From positions 2,250,232 through 2,314,231 of the forward strand of contig NZ_KZ454939.1 of the NCBI RefSeq assembly GCF_002797355.1: a stretch of DNA of 64,000 bases. The letters are read 5' to 3'. This stretch comes from Bacillus xiapuensis (GTDB lineage Bacteria > Bacillota > Bacilli > Bacillales > Domibacillaceae). The notes under the pieces were generated by a model. That model searched no databases, had not been told where the DNA came from, and saw nothing but the letters and a program-made list of their open reading frames with translations. Below are positions 39,484 through 54,601 of the stretch, one piece after another. A program made the translations under genes and the position numbers. The stretch's first letter is position 1. The number at the start of each line of letters is the position of its first letter.

Positions 39484-40921
39484 GACTTTCCCTCCTGGAC
39501 GTTAAGTCAGAATATAAGTGATAATAGTGACTGGCTGAATGAGTCCAGCTATAATCACAAGTCATCGCTTGGCCAGTGATCCTCCGCCAATTCTCCGCTG
39601 CTTTATATGTTTTCACCGCTCGCCGAAAGGTGTAGAGCATATCATGCGCATTAAAGTTGGTGAAAGAAAAGCCGTTCCCTTCCTCTGTATGCTCATTAAA
39701 TGAGCGAACGGAATCATTCAGTCCGCCTGTTTCTCTAACAATCGGCAAAGCTCCGTATTTCATGGCAATCATTTGCCCAAGCCCGCAAGGCTCAAATTTT
39801 GAAGGCATTAAAAACAGATCAGACGCGGCATATACTTGATGAGCCAGCGCCTCATCAAAACCTATATACGCGCGGAATTTTTGGTGGTAATTCCACTCCA
39901 TTTCCTTAAAAAACCATTCAAATTCATTCTCCCCCGTACCAAGGATGATAAACTGGATATCTTCTTCCATCATTTCATGAAACACTCGTTTCACTAAATC
40001 CAGCCCTTTTTGCTTTGTCAATCGCGAAACAATGGACATCATCGGTACATCGGCTCTTTTTTCCAGCCCAAACATCTCCTGCAGCCGAAGTTTATTCTTT
40101 ATTTTTCCGCTCAGATTTTCATCGTCATAAGGAATGATTAACGGATCGGATGAGGGATCGTATGTTGCCTGATCAATGCCGTTTAAAATGCCGGCTAACG
40201 CATCCTGTCTCTCGCGCAGCACACCATCTAGCTGTTCGCCGTAATACGGAGTCAAAATTTCGTTTCGATAGGTAGGACTGACAGCCGTTATCTGATCAGC
40301 GGAGATTAATCCGCCCTTCATAAAGTTGATGCTTCCATAGAACTCCAGCTGCCGGCTGTTAAAATAGCGATCATGCAGATTTAATAAATCGGTTAGGACA
40401 GCCTTTGGAAAAATGCCCTGATATAACAAATTATGAATGGTGAACACCGTGCGAATCAATTCGTATCCGGGACGATTTTGATGCTCCACTCTCAGCATAA
40501 ACGGGATCATGCCTGTGTGCCAATCATGGCAATGAATGATGTCAGGGAAAAAATCAAGATGCGGCAAGCTATCCAGTGCCGCCCTCGTGTAAAAAGAAAA
40601 CCTTTCCCCGTCATCATAATGGCCGTACAGCCCATCTCGCTTAAAATAATATTCGTTGTCGATAAAGTAATAGATCAAGCCGTCCTTCTCAAGCTTTTCA
40701 ATGCCGCAATATTGATTTCTCCAGCCGACTGGCACGCTGTATTCCGCTATCTTTTCCATTTGCGCCCGGTATTCAAACGGAATCGCTCCATATTTAGGAA
40801 GCATCACTCGGATATCTGCCCCTAGCTGCTTCAGCTCTTTCGGCAAGGAACCGGCGACATCCGCCAGCCCTCCCGATTTCACAAACGGCACGCATTCAGA
40901 TACTATAAATAACAGTTTCAC
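39473..40921 (-). CDS. glgA: Glycogen synthase
   Basis: 482 residues of the GT5 family. It extends alpha-1,4-glucan with ADP-glucose. The KSGGLADV motif (residues 16-23) binds ADP-glucose; a late region [18 protein letters not shown] forms the donor site, typical of GlgA. It overlaps glgD by four bases and glgP by eleven. Confidence 0.95.
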   Translation of the reverse strand: MKLLFIVSECVPFVKSGGLADVAGSLPKELKQLGADIRVMLPKYGAIPFEYRAQMEKIAEYSVPVGWRNQYCGIEKLEKDGLIYYFIDNEYYFKRDGLYGHYDDGERFSFYTRAALDSLPHLDFFPDIIHCHDWHTGMIPFMLRVEHQNRPGYELIRTVFTIHNLLYQGIFPKAVLTDLLNLHDRYFNSRQLEFYGSINFMKGGLISADQITAVSPTYRNEILTPYYGEQLDGVLRERQDALAGILNGIDQATYDPSSDPLIIPYDDENLSGKIKNKLRLQEMFGLEKRADVPMMSIVSRLTKQKGLDLVKRVFHEMMEEDIQFIILGTGENEFEWFFKEMEWNYHQKFRAYIGFDEALAHQVYAASDLFLMPSKFEPCGLGQMIAMKYGALPIVRETGGLNDSVRSFNEHTEEGNGFSFTNFNAHDMLYTFRRAVKTYKAAENWRRITGQAMTCDYSWTHSASHYYHLYSDLTSRRESHVF

Positions 40922-41946
40922 GAATTCATCAACACTCCTTGTACAGAGCCTTTGCGGATGATCAGCGGCTCCTTTGCTGTTCCAATTAAAGTCTGCCCAT
41001 CCCCAATGACCGCATCCTTGTCCACAATGACATGCTCAAGCACACAGTTCTCCCCGATGTTTGTTTTTTGCATAATGATGCAATTTTTCACTTTTGAATG
41101 CTTTCCGATATGAACCGCTCGAAAGATGACGCTTTGCTCCACCTCTCCTTCAATAACCGCTCCGTTGGCAATCATGGAATTTTTCACCGAAGAAGTATCC
41201 GTGTATTGCGTCGGCGGTTCGTCTTTGACTTTCGTATAAATCGGCTGAAACTTATTAAAAAGCTGGCACCAGTTCTCCTTCTCTAACAGTTCCATGCTTG
41301 TCTTATAGAAATCCTTCGATGTTAGAATTTGCTCGCAATACCCGTTGATCTCATATTGGCATACTTTATACTGGTGTCCCGGATCGCTGACAATATCCCG
41401 CATGCACGTATAGCCTGTCTCTTTTCGGGTATTCACCATCTGAATAAGCAAGGATACCGGTACGACATATAAGTCGATCGGGCGCCCTTGATTGCAAATT
41501 TGTAGAATATCGCAACTTTCTTCCCTGAGCCGATTTAATATCGGAGAGAAGTCCATATTAAACACCGTGTAACAATTGCTTATTAACGCATACTCTTGCG
41601 TACTGCGCTTGAAATAGTCCATATGCTCCGCAAAATGGCAGAAGGCACCTATCTTTTCTTCCGCTCCTTCCAGATTGGGAGAAGGGAAGAAAAACAGTCC
41701 ATCCCGCTTCCGATCCAACTCCCAATTCTTTCCTGAACTGACGTGATCCATTAACGAACGGTATTGATATTTAGGAAAGATCGCAACGCTTTGAATTCCC
41801 GAATTAACCATATTTGACAAAATGAAATCGATTAAGCGATAGCGTCCCGCAAAAGGTACAGCCGCCAGACTGCGATGCAGAAGCAAATCTTTCATGGATT
41901 CAGGATGCGTGGTCGCATCAATAACCCCAAGCATGGATGCATTCAT
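40918..41946 (-). CDS. glgD: Glucose-1-phosphate adenylyltransferase, regulatory subunit
   Basis: 342 residues. It has the nucleotidyltransferase fold and C-terminal beta-helix of GlgC but a degenerate start loop ([15 protein letters not shown] in place of the GGKGSRL loop), as expected for the GlgD partner subunit that modulates GlgC in Firmicutes. I start at the ATG at 41946, after CAGGAGGGAAGG. The longer frame overlaps glgC but lacks a ribosome site. Confidence 0.92.
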   Translation of the reverse strand: MNASMLGVIDATTHPESMKDLLLHRSLAAVPFAGRYRLIDFILSNMVNSGIQSVAIFPKYQYRSLMDHVSSGKNWELDRKRDGLFFFPSPNLEGAEEKIGAFCHFAEHMDYFKRSTQEYALISNCYTVFNMDFSPILNRLREESCDILQICNQGRPIDLYVVPVSLLIQMVNTRKETGYTCMRDIVSDPGHQYKVCQYEINGYCEQILTSKDFYKTSMELLEKENWCQLFNKFQPIYTKVKDEPPTQYTDTSSVKNSMIANGAVIEGEVEQSVIFRAVHIGKHSKVKNCIIMQKTNIGENCVLEHVIVDKDAVIGDGQTLIGTAKEPLIIRKGSVQGVLMNS

Positions 41947-41966
41947 TGCCTTCCCTCCTGTTTCAT

Positions 41967-43115
41967 TCATTGCTTTTGGCCGATTAACTGCTCCAGATAC
42001 TGTTCGGTGATAAGCAGTATCTCATCTGTATGATTATAAATATGCACATTGTCAGGGATTTCCACATTACTGTTGACGATCGCTCGCTCTATCACACATT
42101 CTCTCCCGATTCGCACATTAGGCATGACAACTGCGTCCTTAATGACGGATTCCTCATCCACCTGCACCCCTTGAAAAAGAACGGAATGAATGATTTCTCC
42201 TTCAATACTGCAGCCTTCATTGACTAGCGAATTCTTCACCGCCGCTTTTTCTCCGATAAACTGCGGCGGGTGATTGGGATTGACTGAATAAATGCGCCAG
42301 GAATGATCCAAAAGATTCAGCTCTTCCCCCCGGTCTAAAAGATCCATATTCGCTTCCCAAAGGCTTTGCACAGTCCCCACATCTTTCCAGTAGCCGCTAA
42401 ATGGGTAAGCAAACAATCTCAGCTTTTCCTTCAGCATAAAAGGAATCACATCTTTGCCAAAGTCATTGGTAGATTCCGGATTATTCTCATCAAGCTCTAA
42501 ATATTTTTTAAGCGTCTTCCAATTAAAGATATAGATCCCCATGGAGGCAAGATTGCTGCTCGGGTGCTTTGGCTTCTCTTCAAACAAGGTAATTTCCATC
42601 TCTTTATTAGTGCACATGATCCCGAAGCGGCTGGCCTCCTCCCACGGCACTTCAATGACAGAGATCGTCACATCCGCCTTCTTCTGAATATGGAAATCCA
42701 GCATCTTAGCATAATTCATTTTGTAAATATGATCACCGGAGAGAATGAGCACGTATTCAGGATCATATTGCTGAATGTAGTTTAAATTTTGATAAATAGC
42801 GCTCGCGGTACCGGAATACCACTTCACCCCCGTTGACTCCATATAAGGCGGCAGCACCGTCACTCCTCCTTGCTTTCGATCTAAATCCCAGGCGCTTCCT
42901 ATGCCAATATAAGAATTGAGGACTAAGGGCTGATACTGAGTGAGAACTCCTACATTGTGAATACCTGAATTGGCGCAGTTGCTCAGCGGAAAATCGATAA
43001 TCCGATATTTGCCGCCGTATGGAACTGCCGGTTTGGCAAGGTCACGAGTCAATTCTTTCAATCTGCTTCCTTTCCCGCCTGCTAATAACATCGCCACACA
43101 TTTTTCTTTCGCCAT
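41967..43115 (-). CDS. glgC: Glucose-1-phosphate adenylyltransferase, catalytic subunit
   Basis: 382 residues. It makes ADP-glucose from glucose-1-phosphate and ATP. The nucleotide loop [14 protein letters not shown] near residue 10, the substrate site [10 protein letters not shown] and [13 protein letters not shown] are all intact, unlike in glgD. The start at 43115 follows GGGAGGGAAAGG; the frame open to 43163 overlaps glgB and is not preferred. Confidence 0.94.
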   Translation of the reverse strand: MAKEKCVAMLLAGGKGSRLKELTRDLAKPAVPYGGKYRIIDFPLSNCANSGIHNVGVLTQYQPLVLNSYIGIGSAWDLDRKQGGVTVLPPYMESTGVKWYSGTASAIYQNLNYIQQYDPEYVLILSGDHIYKMNYAKMLDFHIQKKADVTISVIEVPWEEASRFGIMCTNKEMEITLFEEKPKHPSSNLASMGIYIFNWKTLKKYLELDENNPESTNDFGKDVIPFMLKEKLRLFAYPFSGYWKDVGTVQSLWEANMDLLDRGEELNLLDHSWRIYSVNPNHPPQFIGEKAAVKNSLVNEGCSIEGEIIHSVLFQGVQVDEESVIKDAVVMPNVRIGRECVIERAIVNSNVEIPDNVHIYNHTDEILLITEQYLEQLIGQKQ

Positions 43116-43131
43116 TCCTTTCCCTCCCCGG

Positions 43132-44991
43132 TTATTGATCTGGCTGAAGATAAATAACGCCAAAAGGCGGTATCTTCATATGTACATAGGCCGGCTGCCC
43201 ATGGAAGGTACCCTCCATTGCATACAGTAAAGCCGGATTGACCTGCCCAGATCCTCCGTACCGGAGATTGTCACTGTTTAAAATCTCTCGGTACGCACCG
43301 ACCTCCGGCACCCCAACGCAGTAATGTTCATAGCCGCAGTCACTAAAGTTGCATATCACAATGACATTTCTTCCTTTTTTGCTTCTGCGGATAAATGAAT
43401 AAATATTCTGCTCTGCATTATGGACATCGATCCACTGAAATCCTTTGGGATCATGATCGAGTTCAAACAAAGGGTTAATACTCTTATATAAATGTAGCAA
43501 TTCAATAAAGTATTCATTGAATTTGCCATGCAACTCATAATCAATCAAATGCCAATCAATCTGATCTATGTCTTTCCATTCAGAAAACGGAGCGAGTTCA
43601 TTTCCCATAAATAGAAGCTTCTTTCCCGGATGGGCGATCAAATAGCCCATCAAAAGGCGGAGCTGAGCGAACTTTTGCCAGTAATCACCCGGCATTTTAT
43701 TCAGCAGCGATTTCTTGCCATGCACGACTTCATCGTGGGAAAAAGGAAGAATAAAATTTTCAGAGTACGCGTACATCAATGAAAAAGACAGCAGATTATG
43801 GTGCAAGGAGCGCTCATTCCAATGGGTCTCCATATACTTCAGCACATCATTCATCCAGCCCATATTCCATTTATAATTAAACCCAAGGCCTCCTAAATGC
43901 ACGGGAGCGGTTACTTGCGGCCAATCCGTTGAATCCTCTGCAATCATCAAAACGGTACCGTCAAATTCAAACACAGCTTTATTGAGCTTTTTTAGAAAAT
44001 CCACTCCGAATGGATTGACCTCCAGCCGATCCCGGTTGGGCCAGTAAATGATATTCGCAACCGCATCTACACGGAAGCCATCAACATGAAAATAGTCAAG
44101 CCAAAAGAACGCGTTGGAAATCAAAAAACTTTGCACTTCCGTTTTGCCTAAATCGAAATTTGCCGTTCCCCAAATATAATTTTCCCGATCCCACGCGTTC
44201 TCATATTCATAACTGCGGCCGCCATCGAAGTGATAAAGCCCGTGACTGTCTTTGCAGAAATGGCCCGGCACCCAATCTAATATGACGCCAAGCCCGTGCT
44301 GATGGCACTGATCGACAAAATACATAAAATCCTTTGGCGTGCCGTACCGGCTGGTCGCAGCAAAATAGCCGGTCCCTTGATAGCCCCAAGATCGGTCATA
44401 TGGATGCTCAATCACCGGCATTACTTCCACATGGGTGAACCCTAATTGCTTAATGTAAGGGATAGCCTGCTCAGCCAGCTCGCGATAAGATAACAGACTC
44501 CCGTCCTCTTTTTTCTTCCATGTGCCTAAATGAATCTCATAGATGCTGACTGGCTCTTCATAAATGGCCGATTGCTGCTTGTTTTTCCTCCATTCTGCAT
44601 CTCGCCACTGATAGCCTTCTAATGAATAAATTACGCCGGCTGTTCTCGGCCTCTCCTCCGCAAAAAAAGCGTAGGGATCAGTCTTGATAATCTTTTCTCC
44701 TGAAGGGGTGATGATCTCAAACTTATACAGCTCCCCTTCCAAATTCCTTGCAATTTGCATAAACCAAACGCCTTCGTTATTCACTTTCTCAAGCAGATGG
44801 TCATTCCCATTCCAATTGTTAAAACTACCAATGAGACGAACCTGCCTGGCATGCGGCGCCCACAGGCAAAAAGTTGTATAATCCGTTCCGTTTCGATGCG
44901 ATACATGAGCACCAAATAGTGAATAGGCCTGATATAAATTCCCTTCATGAAATAAGTGGATATCAAATTCGGTTGGATAGGATTCCGACAT
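43132..44991 (-). CDS. glgB: 1,4-alpha-glucan branching enzyme
   Basis: 619-residue GH13 enzyme with an N-terminal CBM48 domain ([20 protein letters not shown]). The barrel has HFCKDSHGL, the nucleophile in [10 protein letters not shown], the acid in LMIAEDST, and SHDEVVHGK. It makes the alpha-1,6 branches of glycogen. I take the ATG at 44991, 8 bases after AGAAGG; a GTG three codons earlier has no good site. First gene of glgBCDAP. Confidence 0.95.
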   Translation of the reverse strand: MSESYPTEFDIHLFHEGNLYQAYSLFGAHVSHRNGTDYTTFCLWAPHARQVRLIGSFNNWNGNDHLLEKVNNEGVWFMQIARNLEGELYKFEIITPSGEKIIKTDPYAFFAEERPRTAGVIYSLEGYQWRDAEWRKNKQQSAIYEEPVSIYEIHLGTWKKKEDGSLLSYRELAEQAIPYIKQLGFTHVEVMPVIEHPYDRSWGYQGTGYFAATSRYGTPKDFMYFVDQCHQHGLGVILDWVPGHFCKDSHGLYHFDGGRSYEYENAWDRENYIWGTANFDLGKTEVQSFLISNAFFWLDYFHVDGFRVDAVANIIYWPNRDRLEVNPFGVDFLKKLNKAVFEFDGTVLMIAEDSTDWPQVTAPVHLGGLGFNYKWNMGWMNDVLKYMETHWNERSLHHNLLSFSLMYAYSENFILPFSHDEVVHGKKSLLNKMPGDYWQKFAQLRLLMGYLIAHPGKKLLFMGNELAPFSEWKDIDQIDWHLIDYELHGKFNEYFIELLHLYKSINPLFELDHDPKGFQWIDVHNAEQNIYSFIRRSKKGRNVIVICNFSDCGYEHYCVGVPEVGAYREILNSDNLRYGGSGQVNPALLYAMEGTFHGQPAYVHMKIPPFGVIYLQPDQ

Positions 44992-45165
44992 ATTCCCCAC
45001 CTTCTGCCTTAATGATTGGCTCCAATATAGTTCTATATACCTATAAATAAACCAATATATAGGAAAATATTGAATGCTACCTCTTAAATCATAAATTCGT
45101 GTTCTTCAGCCTAAACCCTTTTTAAAATTTTGTTAATCCTTCGACAGTTTTCAACAAATTCCCAT

Positions 45166-45208
45166 AAAAAAAACTGTTCTAAAGAGAAATCTTTAGAACA
45201 GTTTTTTA
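45166..45208 (-). terminator. Terminator of the rRNA-tRNA operon
   Basis: AAAAACTGTTCTAAAG pairs with CTTTAGAACAGTTTTT, just downstream of the last tRNA (Glu) on the minus strand, with T runs on both sides. Confidence 0.85.
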
Positions 45209-45212
45209 AAAA

Positions 45213-45284
45213 TGACCCGTACGGGATTCGAACCCGTGTTACCGCCGTGAAAGGGCGGTGTCTTAACCACTTGACCAACGGGCC
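45213..45284 (-). tRNA. tRNA-Glu (TTC)
   Basis: Cloverleaf of 72 nt, loop CTTTCAC. CCA is not encoded. Last tRNA of the cluster, directly before the terminator. Sequence near-identical to what is typical for bacilli. Confidence 0.95.
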
Positions 45285-45292
45285 AGATTGAA

Positions 45293-45383
45293 TGGCGGAG
45301 AAGGAGGGATTTGAACCCTCGCGCCGGTTGCCCGACCTACACCCTTAGCAGGGGCGCCTCTTCAGCCACTTGAGTACTTCTCC
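45293..45383 (-). tRNA. tRNA-Ser (GCT)
   Basis: 91 nt with the long variable arm of serine tRNAs; anticodon loop centred on GCT. CCA is encoded; discriminator G. Confidence 0.95.
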
Positions 45384-45389
45384 ACAATA

Positions 45390-45464
45390 TGGCTCCGCAG
45401 GCAAGATTCGAACTTGCGACCGATCGGTTAACAGCCGATTGCTCTACCACTGAGCTACTGCGGA
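45390..45464 (-). tRNA. tRNA-Asn (GTT)
   Basis: 75 nt cloverleaf, anticodon GTT, acceptor TCCGCAG/CTGCGGA, CCA encoded. Confidence 0.95.
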
Positions 45465-45470
45465 ACAAAG

Positions 45471-45544
<74 letters not shown>

Positions 45545-45558
45545 ATTATGATATATAA

Positions 45559-45632
45559 TGGAGCGGGTGATGGGAATCGAACCCACGACATCAGCTTGGA
45601 AGGCTGAGGTTTTACCATTAAACTACACCCGC
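45559..45632 (-). tRNA. tRNA-Gly (TCC)
   Basis: 74 nt cloverleaf, loop CTTCCAA giving TCC; CCA encoded. Confidence 0.95.
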
Positions 45633-45716
45633 CTGATGATTAAATGCACAGAACAAATAATGGAAAACGATTCCATGTATTATAACTTAACCATTTCCAA
45701 TAGAATCTTGGGGAAA

Positions 45717-45792
45717 TGGTGGCTCAGGACGGAATCGAACCGCCGACACATGGATTTTCAGTCCATTGCTCTACCGACTGAGCTACTGAGCC
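45717..45792 (-). tRNA. tRNA-Phe (GAA)
   Basis: 76 nt cloverleaf, anticodon GAA, CCA encoded. An 84-base spacer before the Gly gene holds no gene; the B. subtilis trnB cluster has a His tRNA near here that is not seen. Confidence 0.95.
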
Positions 45793-45813
45793 AAAAAGCT
45801 TATGTACTTGCAG

Positions 45814-45890
45814 TGGCGGTCCGGACGGGACTCGAACCCGCGACCTCCTGCGTGACAGGCAGGCATTCTAACCAACTGAACTACCGGACC
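45814..45890 (-). tRNA. tRNA-Asp (GTC)
   Basis: 77 nt cloverleaf, anticodon GTC, acceptor GGTCCGG/CCGGACC, CCA encoded. Confidence 0.95.
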
Positions 45891-45895
45891 AGCGA

Positions 45896-45969
<74 letters not shown>

Positions 45970-45986
45970 GCGATATAAGAGTGAAA

Positions 45987-46079
45987 TGGAGGAGGAAGGG
46001 GGATTCGAACCCCCGCGCGGTTTGACCCGCCTGTCGGTTTTCAAGACCGATCCCTTCAGCCAGACTTGGGTATTCCTCC
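45987..46079 (-). tRNA. tRNA-Ser (TGA)
   Basis: 93 nt with long variable arm, loop CTTGAAA giving TGA. The base before the encoded CCA is T, not the G usual at position 73 of serine tRNAs. Confidence 0.93.
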
Positions 46080-46093
46080 GTAAAATATATAAA

Positions 46094-46170
46094 TGGTGGA
46101 CCTTGCAGGACTCGAACCTGCGACCGGACGGTTATGAGCCGTCTGCTCTAACCAACTGAGCTAAAGGTCC
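46094..46170 (-). tRNA. tRNA with CAT anticodon, probably tRNA-Ile2 (lysidine)
   Basis: 77 nt, anticodon CAT. Its GGACCTT acceptor and TTAGCTCAGTTGGTTAGAGC body resemble the AUA-reading tRNA-Ile2, whose C34 becomes lysidine, more than elongator Met. A clear elongator Met lies next to it. CCA encoded. Confidence 0.85.
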
Positions 46171-46177
46171 AATAAAA

Positions 46178-46251
46178 TAGCGGCGGAGGGGATCGAACCC
46201 CCGACCTCACGGGTATGAACCGTACGCTCTAGCCAGCTGAGCTACACCGCC
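46178..46251 (-). tRNA. Elongator tRNA-Met (CAT)
   Basis: 74 nt, anticodon CAT, fully paired acceptor with GU at the first pair, so not initiator. CCA is not encoded. Confidence 0.92.
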
Positions 46252-46272
46252 GTAAATAATCATATTAAAATA

Positions 46273-46348
46273 TGGTGGAGCCTAGCGGGATCGAACCGCT
46301 GACCTCCTGCGTGCAAAGCAGGCGCTCTCCCAGCTGAGCTAAGGCCCC
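46273..46348 (-). tRNA. tRNA-Ala (TGC)
   Basis: 76 nt cloverleaf, loop TTTGCAC giving TGC, CCA encoded. Confidence 0.95.
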
Positions 46349-46382
46349 TTGTCACTAATCTGATGCTCAAGCTTTATAGATA

Positions 46383-46456
46383 TCGGGAAGACAGGATTCG
46401 AACCTGCGACCCCTTGGTCCCAAACCAAGTGCTCTACCAAGCTGAGCTACTTCCCG
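46383..46456 (-). tRNA. tRNA-Pro (TGG)
   Basis: 74 nt cloverleaf, loop TTTGGGA giving TGG. CCA is not encoded. Confidence 0.95.
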
Positions 46457-46478
46457 AAAGCTGATATGTATGTTTGAA

Positions 46479-46555
46479 TGGCGCGCCCGAGAGGAGTCGA
46501 ACCCCTAACCTTTTGATCCGTAGTCAAACGCTCTATCCAATTGAGCTACGGGCGC
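46479..46555 (-). tRNA. tRNA-Arg (ACG)
   Basis: 77 nt cloverleaf, anticodon ACG (A34 to be edited to inosine by TadA), CCA encoded. Confidence 0.95.
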
Positions 46556-46569
46556 CTATATGAAAACAA

Positions 46570-46655
46570 TGCCGAGGACCGGAATCGAACCGGTACGGTA
46601 GTCACCTACCGCAGGATTTTAAGTCCTGTGCGTCTGCCAGTTCCGCCACCCCGGC
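46570..46655 (-). tRNA. tRNA-Leu (TAA)
   Basis: 86 nt with long variable arm (GGTAGGTGACTACC). Anticodon TAA. CCA is not encoded. Confidence 0.95.
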
Positions 46656-46662
46656 ATAAGGA

Positions 46663-46737
46663 TGGAGCGGAAGACGGGATTCGAACCCGCGACCCCCACC
46701 TTGGCAAGGTGGTGTTCTACCACTGAACTACTTCCGC
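46663..46737 (-). tRNA. tRNA-Gly (GCC)
   Basis: 75 nt cloverleaf, anticodon GCC, acceptor GCGGAAG/CTTCCGC, CCA encoded. Confidence 0.95.
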
Positions 46738-46747
46738 TTAATGAAAA

Positions 46748-46829
46748 TGCGGGTGAAGGGAGTCGAACCCCCACGCCTTGCGGCGCCAGATCCTAAGTCT
46801 GGTGCGTCTGCCAATTCCGCCACACCCGC
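46748..46829 (-). tRNA. tRNA-Leu (TAG)
   Basis: 82 nt with long variable arm, anticodon TAG. CCA is not encoded. Confidence 0.95.
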
Positions 46830-46835
46830 AACATG

Positions 46836-46908
46836 TGAGCCATGAAGGACTCGAACCTTCGACCCTCTGATTAAAAGTCAGATGCTCTACCAACTGAGCT
46901 AATGGCTC
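46836..46908 (-). tRNA. tRNA-Lys (TTT)
   Basis: 73 nt cloverleaf, anticodon TTT, acceptor GAGCCAT/ATGGCTC. CCA is not encoded. Confidence 0.95.
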
Positions 46909-46932
46909 GTACTAAAAAGAACATGGTGAAGA

Positions 46933-47008
<76 letters not shown>

Positions 47009-47015
47009 ATTTATA

Positions 47016-47091
47016 TGGTGGAGGATGACGGGATCGAACCGCCGACCCTCTGCTTGTAAGGCAGATGCTCTCCCAGCTGAGCTAATCCTCC
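47016..47091 (-). tRNA. tRNA-Val (TAC)
   Basis: 76 nt cloverleaf, anticodon TAC, CCA encoded. First tRNA after the 5S gene (7-base gap), so the tRNA cluster reads on from the rRNA operon. Confidence 0.95.
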
Positions 47092-47098
47092 AATATCG

Positions 47099-47214
<116 letters not shown>

Positions 47215-47374
47215 CCATTAAAGACAAGTTTTATTATAACAAAATCTTATTGCTTTGCAAACTTTTTTATTATAATTTTTATTCTTTCAAAACTGGATAA
47301 TATGTATCGTAACCTGCAATGCCTTGCCATTGTTTGTGCGGCCCAGCAGAAGGCGCTGAATGAGTGCCTTCCAC

Positions 47375-47500
47375 TTTTCGTTTTGTCTAGCTGCAGCGGC
47401 CAGTCTCTCGGTCATAAGCCGTCACGCCTGTGTGGCCAAGAACGCCACTTCGGCGGTCCGTCTTATGCCTGCCGAGTCTGATCGGCCGCTTTCGCTTTTC
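47375..47500. repeat. Long imperfect palindrome in the 23S-5S spacer (repeat family 2)
   Basis: AGCGGCCAGTCTCTCGG-TCATAAG at 47395-47420 pairs with the inverted CTTATGCCTGCCGAGTCTGATCGGCCGCT at 47463-47490, around a centre with GGCC and GCC/GGC blocks. Elements with this arrangement (GTCTAGCTGCAGC...CATAAGC...CTTATGCCTG) are, from memory, common between genes in bacilli. It lies inside a transcribed rRNA operon. No gene is seen. Confidence 0.6.
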
Positions 47501-47502
47501 GT

Positions 47503-52155
<4,653 letters not shown>

Positions 52156-52249
52156 AGATTGTTTGCTTAGCTCATATAATAAATTGAATTAACGTTGACG
52201 TTTATTTTGTTCAGTTTTCAAGGATCAATTTTATAAATGCGACTTTTCT

Positions 52250-52278
52250 AAGTTATCACATCTCATTCGTTTTAACAA
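52250..52278 (-). promoter_or_regulatory. Candidate rRNA promoter
   Basis: On the minus strand TTGTTA (52273-52278) and TAACTT (52250-52255) are 17 bases apart, about 100 bases before the 16S gene. The leader that follows contains TTGAAAACTGAACAAAAT, typical of bacillus rrn leaders. Confidence 0.4.
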
Positions 52279-52424
52279 GTGTTTTTTTGATAACTTTTTC
52301 ACCTTTGTCTTTCGGACAAGTAATAATATATCATGATAAAAAAGATAAAACAAGTACTTTTCAAAAAAAAATCTCACTCTTCTTGTTCATCATCGTATAA
52401 AAGAAAGAGCGAGCGCAGCACTCC

Positions 52425-53333
52425 TCAGCTATCTGCGCTTCGTTTTTGGAAGTGCTCCTTGAGCCTTGCCGGATCTGCAACAAACAACATAATTCCGAAC
52501 AATACGACTCCTCCTCCAACTATTTGTGTTTGAATAATTTTCTCTTCAAGCAGCCAATAAGCAAGCCAGCTGGCACCGACCGGCTCTAATAGAATCGCCA
52601 TTGAAATGACCGAAGTGCTGACATACTTTAACGACCAATTAAACAGCGTATGCCCTAATAGATTCGAAATGATCGCTAAGAGAAGGAAATACACCCACTC
52701 CTCTATTGGGTACGGACCAAAGGGTACATCTTTGATCAGCACATAGAAAAAAAGAACCATCGTGCTATTTAAGTAAACAATGAAGGTATAAGTCATTAAG
52801 GACACCCTTTGGCGGATGGTTTGGCCGAATAACAAGTAGCCGGTAATTAAAGCGCAAGCCAGCAAAGCAAGCATGTCGCCGAAAAAGGCTTGGCCGCTGA
52901 TTTTAAAATCTCCCCAGCTGATAATGATACTGCCTGCAACCGCCACTGCTCCCCCGGTTAATGCGCCGGCCGAAAACTTTTCTTTAAAAATGAAATAAGT
53001 GCCGGCAAAAGCAAAGAGGGGCTGCAACGTCACTAACACAGTTGAACTTGTCACAGAGGTGTAATTTAACGATTCAAACCATAGAATAAAATGAAAAGCT
53101 AAAAAAGTGCCGGAAACAAAAGAAAGTATCCAGTCTTTTTTCGAGATGTCTTTTAACTCCCCAACATTTTTCCACAAAAATAAAGGAGCCATTAACAGCA
53201 CCGTAAACAACAGCCGATAAAAAGCGATAACTCCCGCATCTGCTGACGATACTTTGACTAAAATCGCTGATGTTGATACAGAAAATACACCAATCAGCAA
53301 AACGAAATAAGGGTTTATTTTAGGGCTTGCCAT
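52425..53333 (-). CDS. EamA/DMT-family transporter
   Basis: 302 residues, ten predicted membrane helices in two EamA repeats. The opening PYFVLLIGVFSVSTSAILVK and the second-repeat SMAILLEPVGASWLAYWLL are typical of metabolite exporters of this family. I use the ATG at 53333, after GGAGGACACTTT; the frame open to 53381 has no ribosome site. It is downstream-convergent with nothing and reads towards the rRNA operon. The substrate is unknown. Confidence 0.85.
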   Translation of the reverse strand: MASPKINPYFVLLIGVFSVSTSAILVKVSSADAGVIAFYRLLFTVLLMAPLFLWKNVGELKDISKKDWILSFVSGTFLAFHFILWFESLNYTSVTSSTVLVTLQPLFAFAGTYFIFKEKFSAGALTGGAVAVAGSIIISWGDFKISGQAFFGDMLALLACALITGYLLFGQTIRQRVSLMTYTFIVYLNSTMVLFFYVLIKDVPFGPYPIEEWVYFLLLAIISNLLGHTLFNWSLKYVSTSVISMAILLEPVGASWLAYWLLEEKIIQTQIVGGGVVLFGIMLFVADPARLKEHFQKRSADS

Positions 53334-53434
53334 AAAGTGTCCTCCTAAGATGCGTTGCCATTCTCTGAGAATAGGATTCATTTAATCATTATTGTACTGT
53401 TAAGTCTAAGCATTTACTAGAGAGGAGGAATAAA

Positions 53435-54133
53435 ATGATGGAATGGCTATTTGAAACAGACGTACTGTTAAAGCTAGTCCTTTCTGCCATCGTAGGGCTT
53501 GTGATCGGACTGGAGCGAGAATTAAAAAGAAAACCGGTCGGATTGAAAACGAGTCTAGTCATTTCCATCGTCAGCTGTCTCTTGACGATCGTCTCAATAG
53601 AATCAGCTTATAAATCTCCCGGCAGTGAATCGGTCAATATTACGATGGATCCCTTGCGCCTCGCCGCCCAAATTGTTTCCGGTATCGGCTTTTTAGGGGC
53701 GGGGGTTATCTTGCACAAAAACAACGACACCATATCCGGACTGACGACAGCCGCAATGATTTGGGGAGCTGCCGGTATCGGTGTGGTGGTAGGCGCGGGC
53801 TTTTTCGCGGAAGCCATCACCGGTTTAGCGCTGCTGATTTTCAGCGTAGAAATCGTTCCGCTCGTCTTTCGCATGCTTGGGCCCAGCCATTTTCAGGAGA
53901 AAGATCTGCTGATTAAAATGACCATCAGCAACAAAGACAATATCAATGACGTCATCGACAATATTGAAAGGGAAAAGCTGACGGTGACAAGATTGCGTAT
54001 TAAAGATTTGAAGAAAGAATCGCATTTGCTCCAATTTCGTGTTTCTGTACATTTTCAAAGAAGAATAACGGAAGTGTATCACACCATTTCTGAGATTCCT
54101 TTTGTAGAAAATGTGGAAATTGAAAACATTTGA
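53435..54133 (+). CDS. MgtC/SapB-family membrane protein
   Basis: 232 residues. Five helices at the N-terminus carry GLVIGLERELKRKPVGLKT and GIGFLGAGVILHKNNDTISGLTTAA, the MgtC/SapB signatures. The soluble C-terminal 85 residues look like an ACT-type domain. The family is linked to magnesium limitation and to control of membrane ATPases. AGGAGGAATAAA precedes the ATG; it is divergent from the EamA gene. Confidence 0.88.
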   Translation: MMEWLFETDVLLKLVLSAIVGLVIGLERELKRKPVGLKTSLVISIVSCLLTIVSIESAYKSPGSESVNITMDPLRLAAQIVSGIGFLGAGVILHKNNDTISGLTTAAMIWGAAGIGVVVGAGFFAEAITGLALLIFSVEIVPLVFRMLGPSHFQEKDLLIKMTISNKDNINDVIDNIEREKLTVTRLRIKDLKKESHLLQFRVSVHFQRRITEVYHTISEIPFVENVEIENI

Positions 54134-54366
54134 ATATGCCGATCTGATAAAGCTTCTCTTAGAAGCAGGGAGTTTACGGCAACTTAGATGCAGGATGAAA
54201 GCCCGGCTCTCGCGTGATCACTCAGCCTTCAAGCCCAGCGCGGGAGCAGGTTCTTTGTTTGCTTGTTGTCTAAAAAATAAAAAAACAGGAATAATTTCAT
54301 GAAATCAGGGAATATCATAACAATAACACGCACCGAACCAGTTAGCTATAGAAAAGGAGGGATCAC

Positions 54367-54444
54367 ATGTCGACTAAATATACGCGATTAACAGGCGGAT
54401 CTATCTTAGTCGTTTCCATCATCGCTACGATATTCTTCGCATAA
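54367..54444 (+). CDS. 25-residue membrane peptide
   Basis: 25 residues: MSTKYTRLTGGSILVVSIIA plus a short hydrophobic end. One membrane helix with a positively charged N-terminus. AAAAGGAGGGATCAC is an excellent ribosome site and a strong terminator follows the stop directly, so it is a complete tiny transcription unit. The function is unknown. Confidence 0.6.
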   Translation: MSTKYTRLTGGSILVVSIIATIFFA

Positions 54445-54480
54445 GAAACAGCCTGCACCGTATCCTGCAGGCTGTTTCTT
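54443..54480 (+). terminator. Terminator after the 25-residue peptide gene
   Basis: AAGAAACAGCCTGCA pairs with TGCAGGCTGTTTCTT. The stem overlaps the stop codon. Confidence 0.8.
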
Positions 54481-54601
54481 ATATTATATAGAAAAATTCA
54501 AACTTGATTCACGGATAGAACCGGCGCTTTTTAGACCCTATCTCTCCATCTGCTAAAGCATCCACAGATGGTACACAGAGAGTGATCAGCCGGTCAGAGC
54601 G

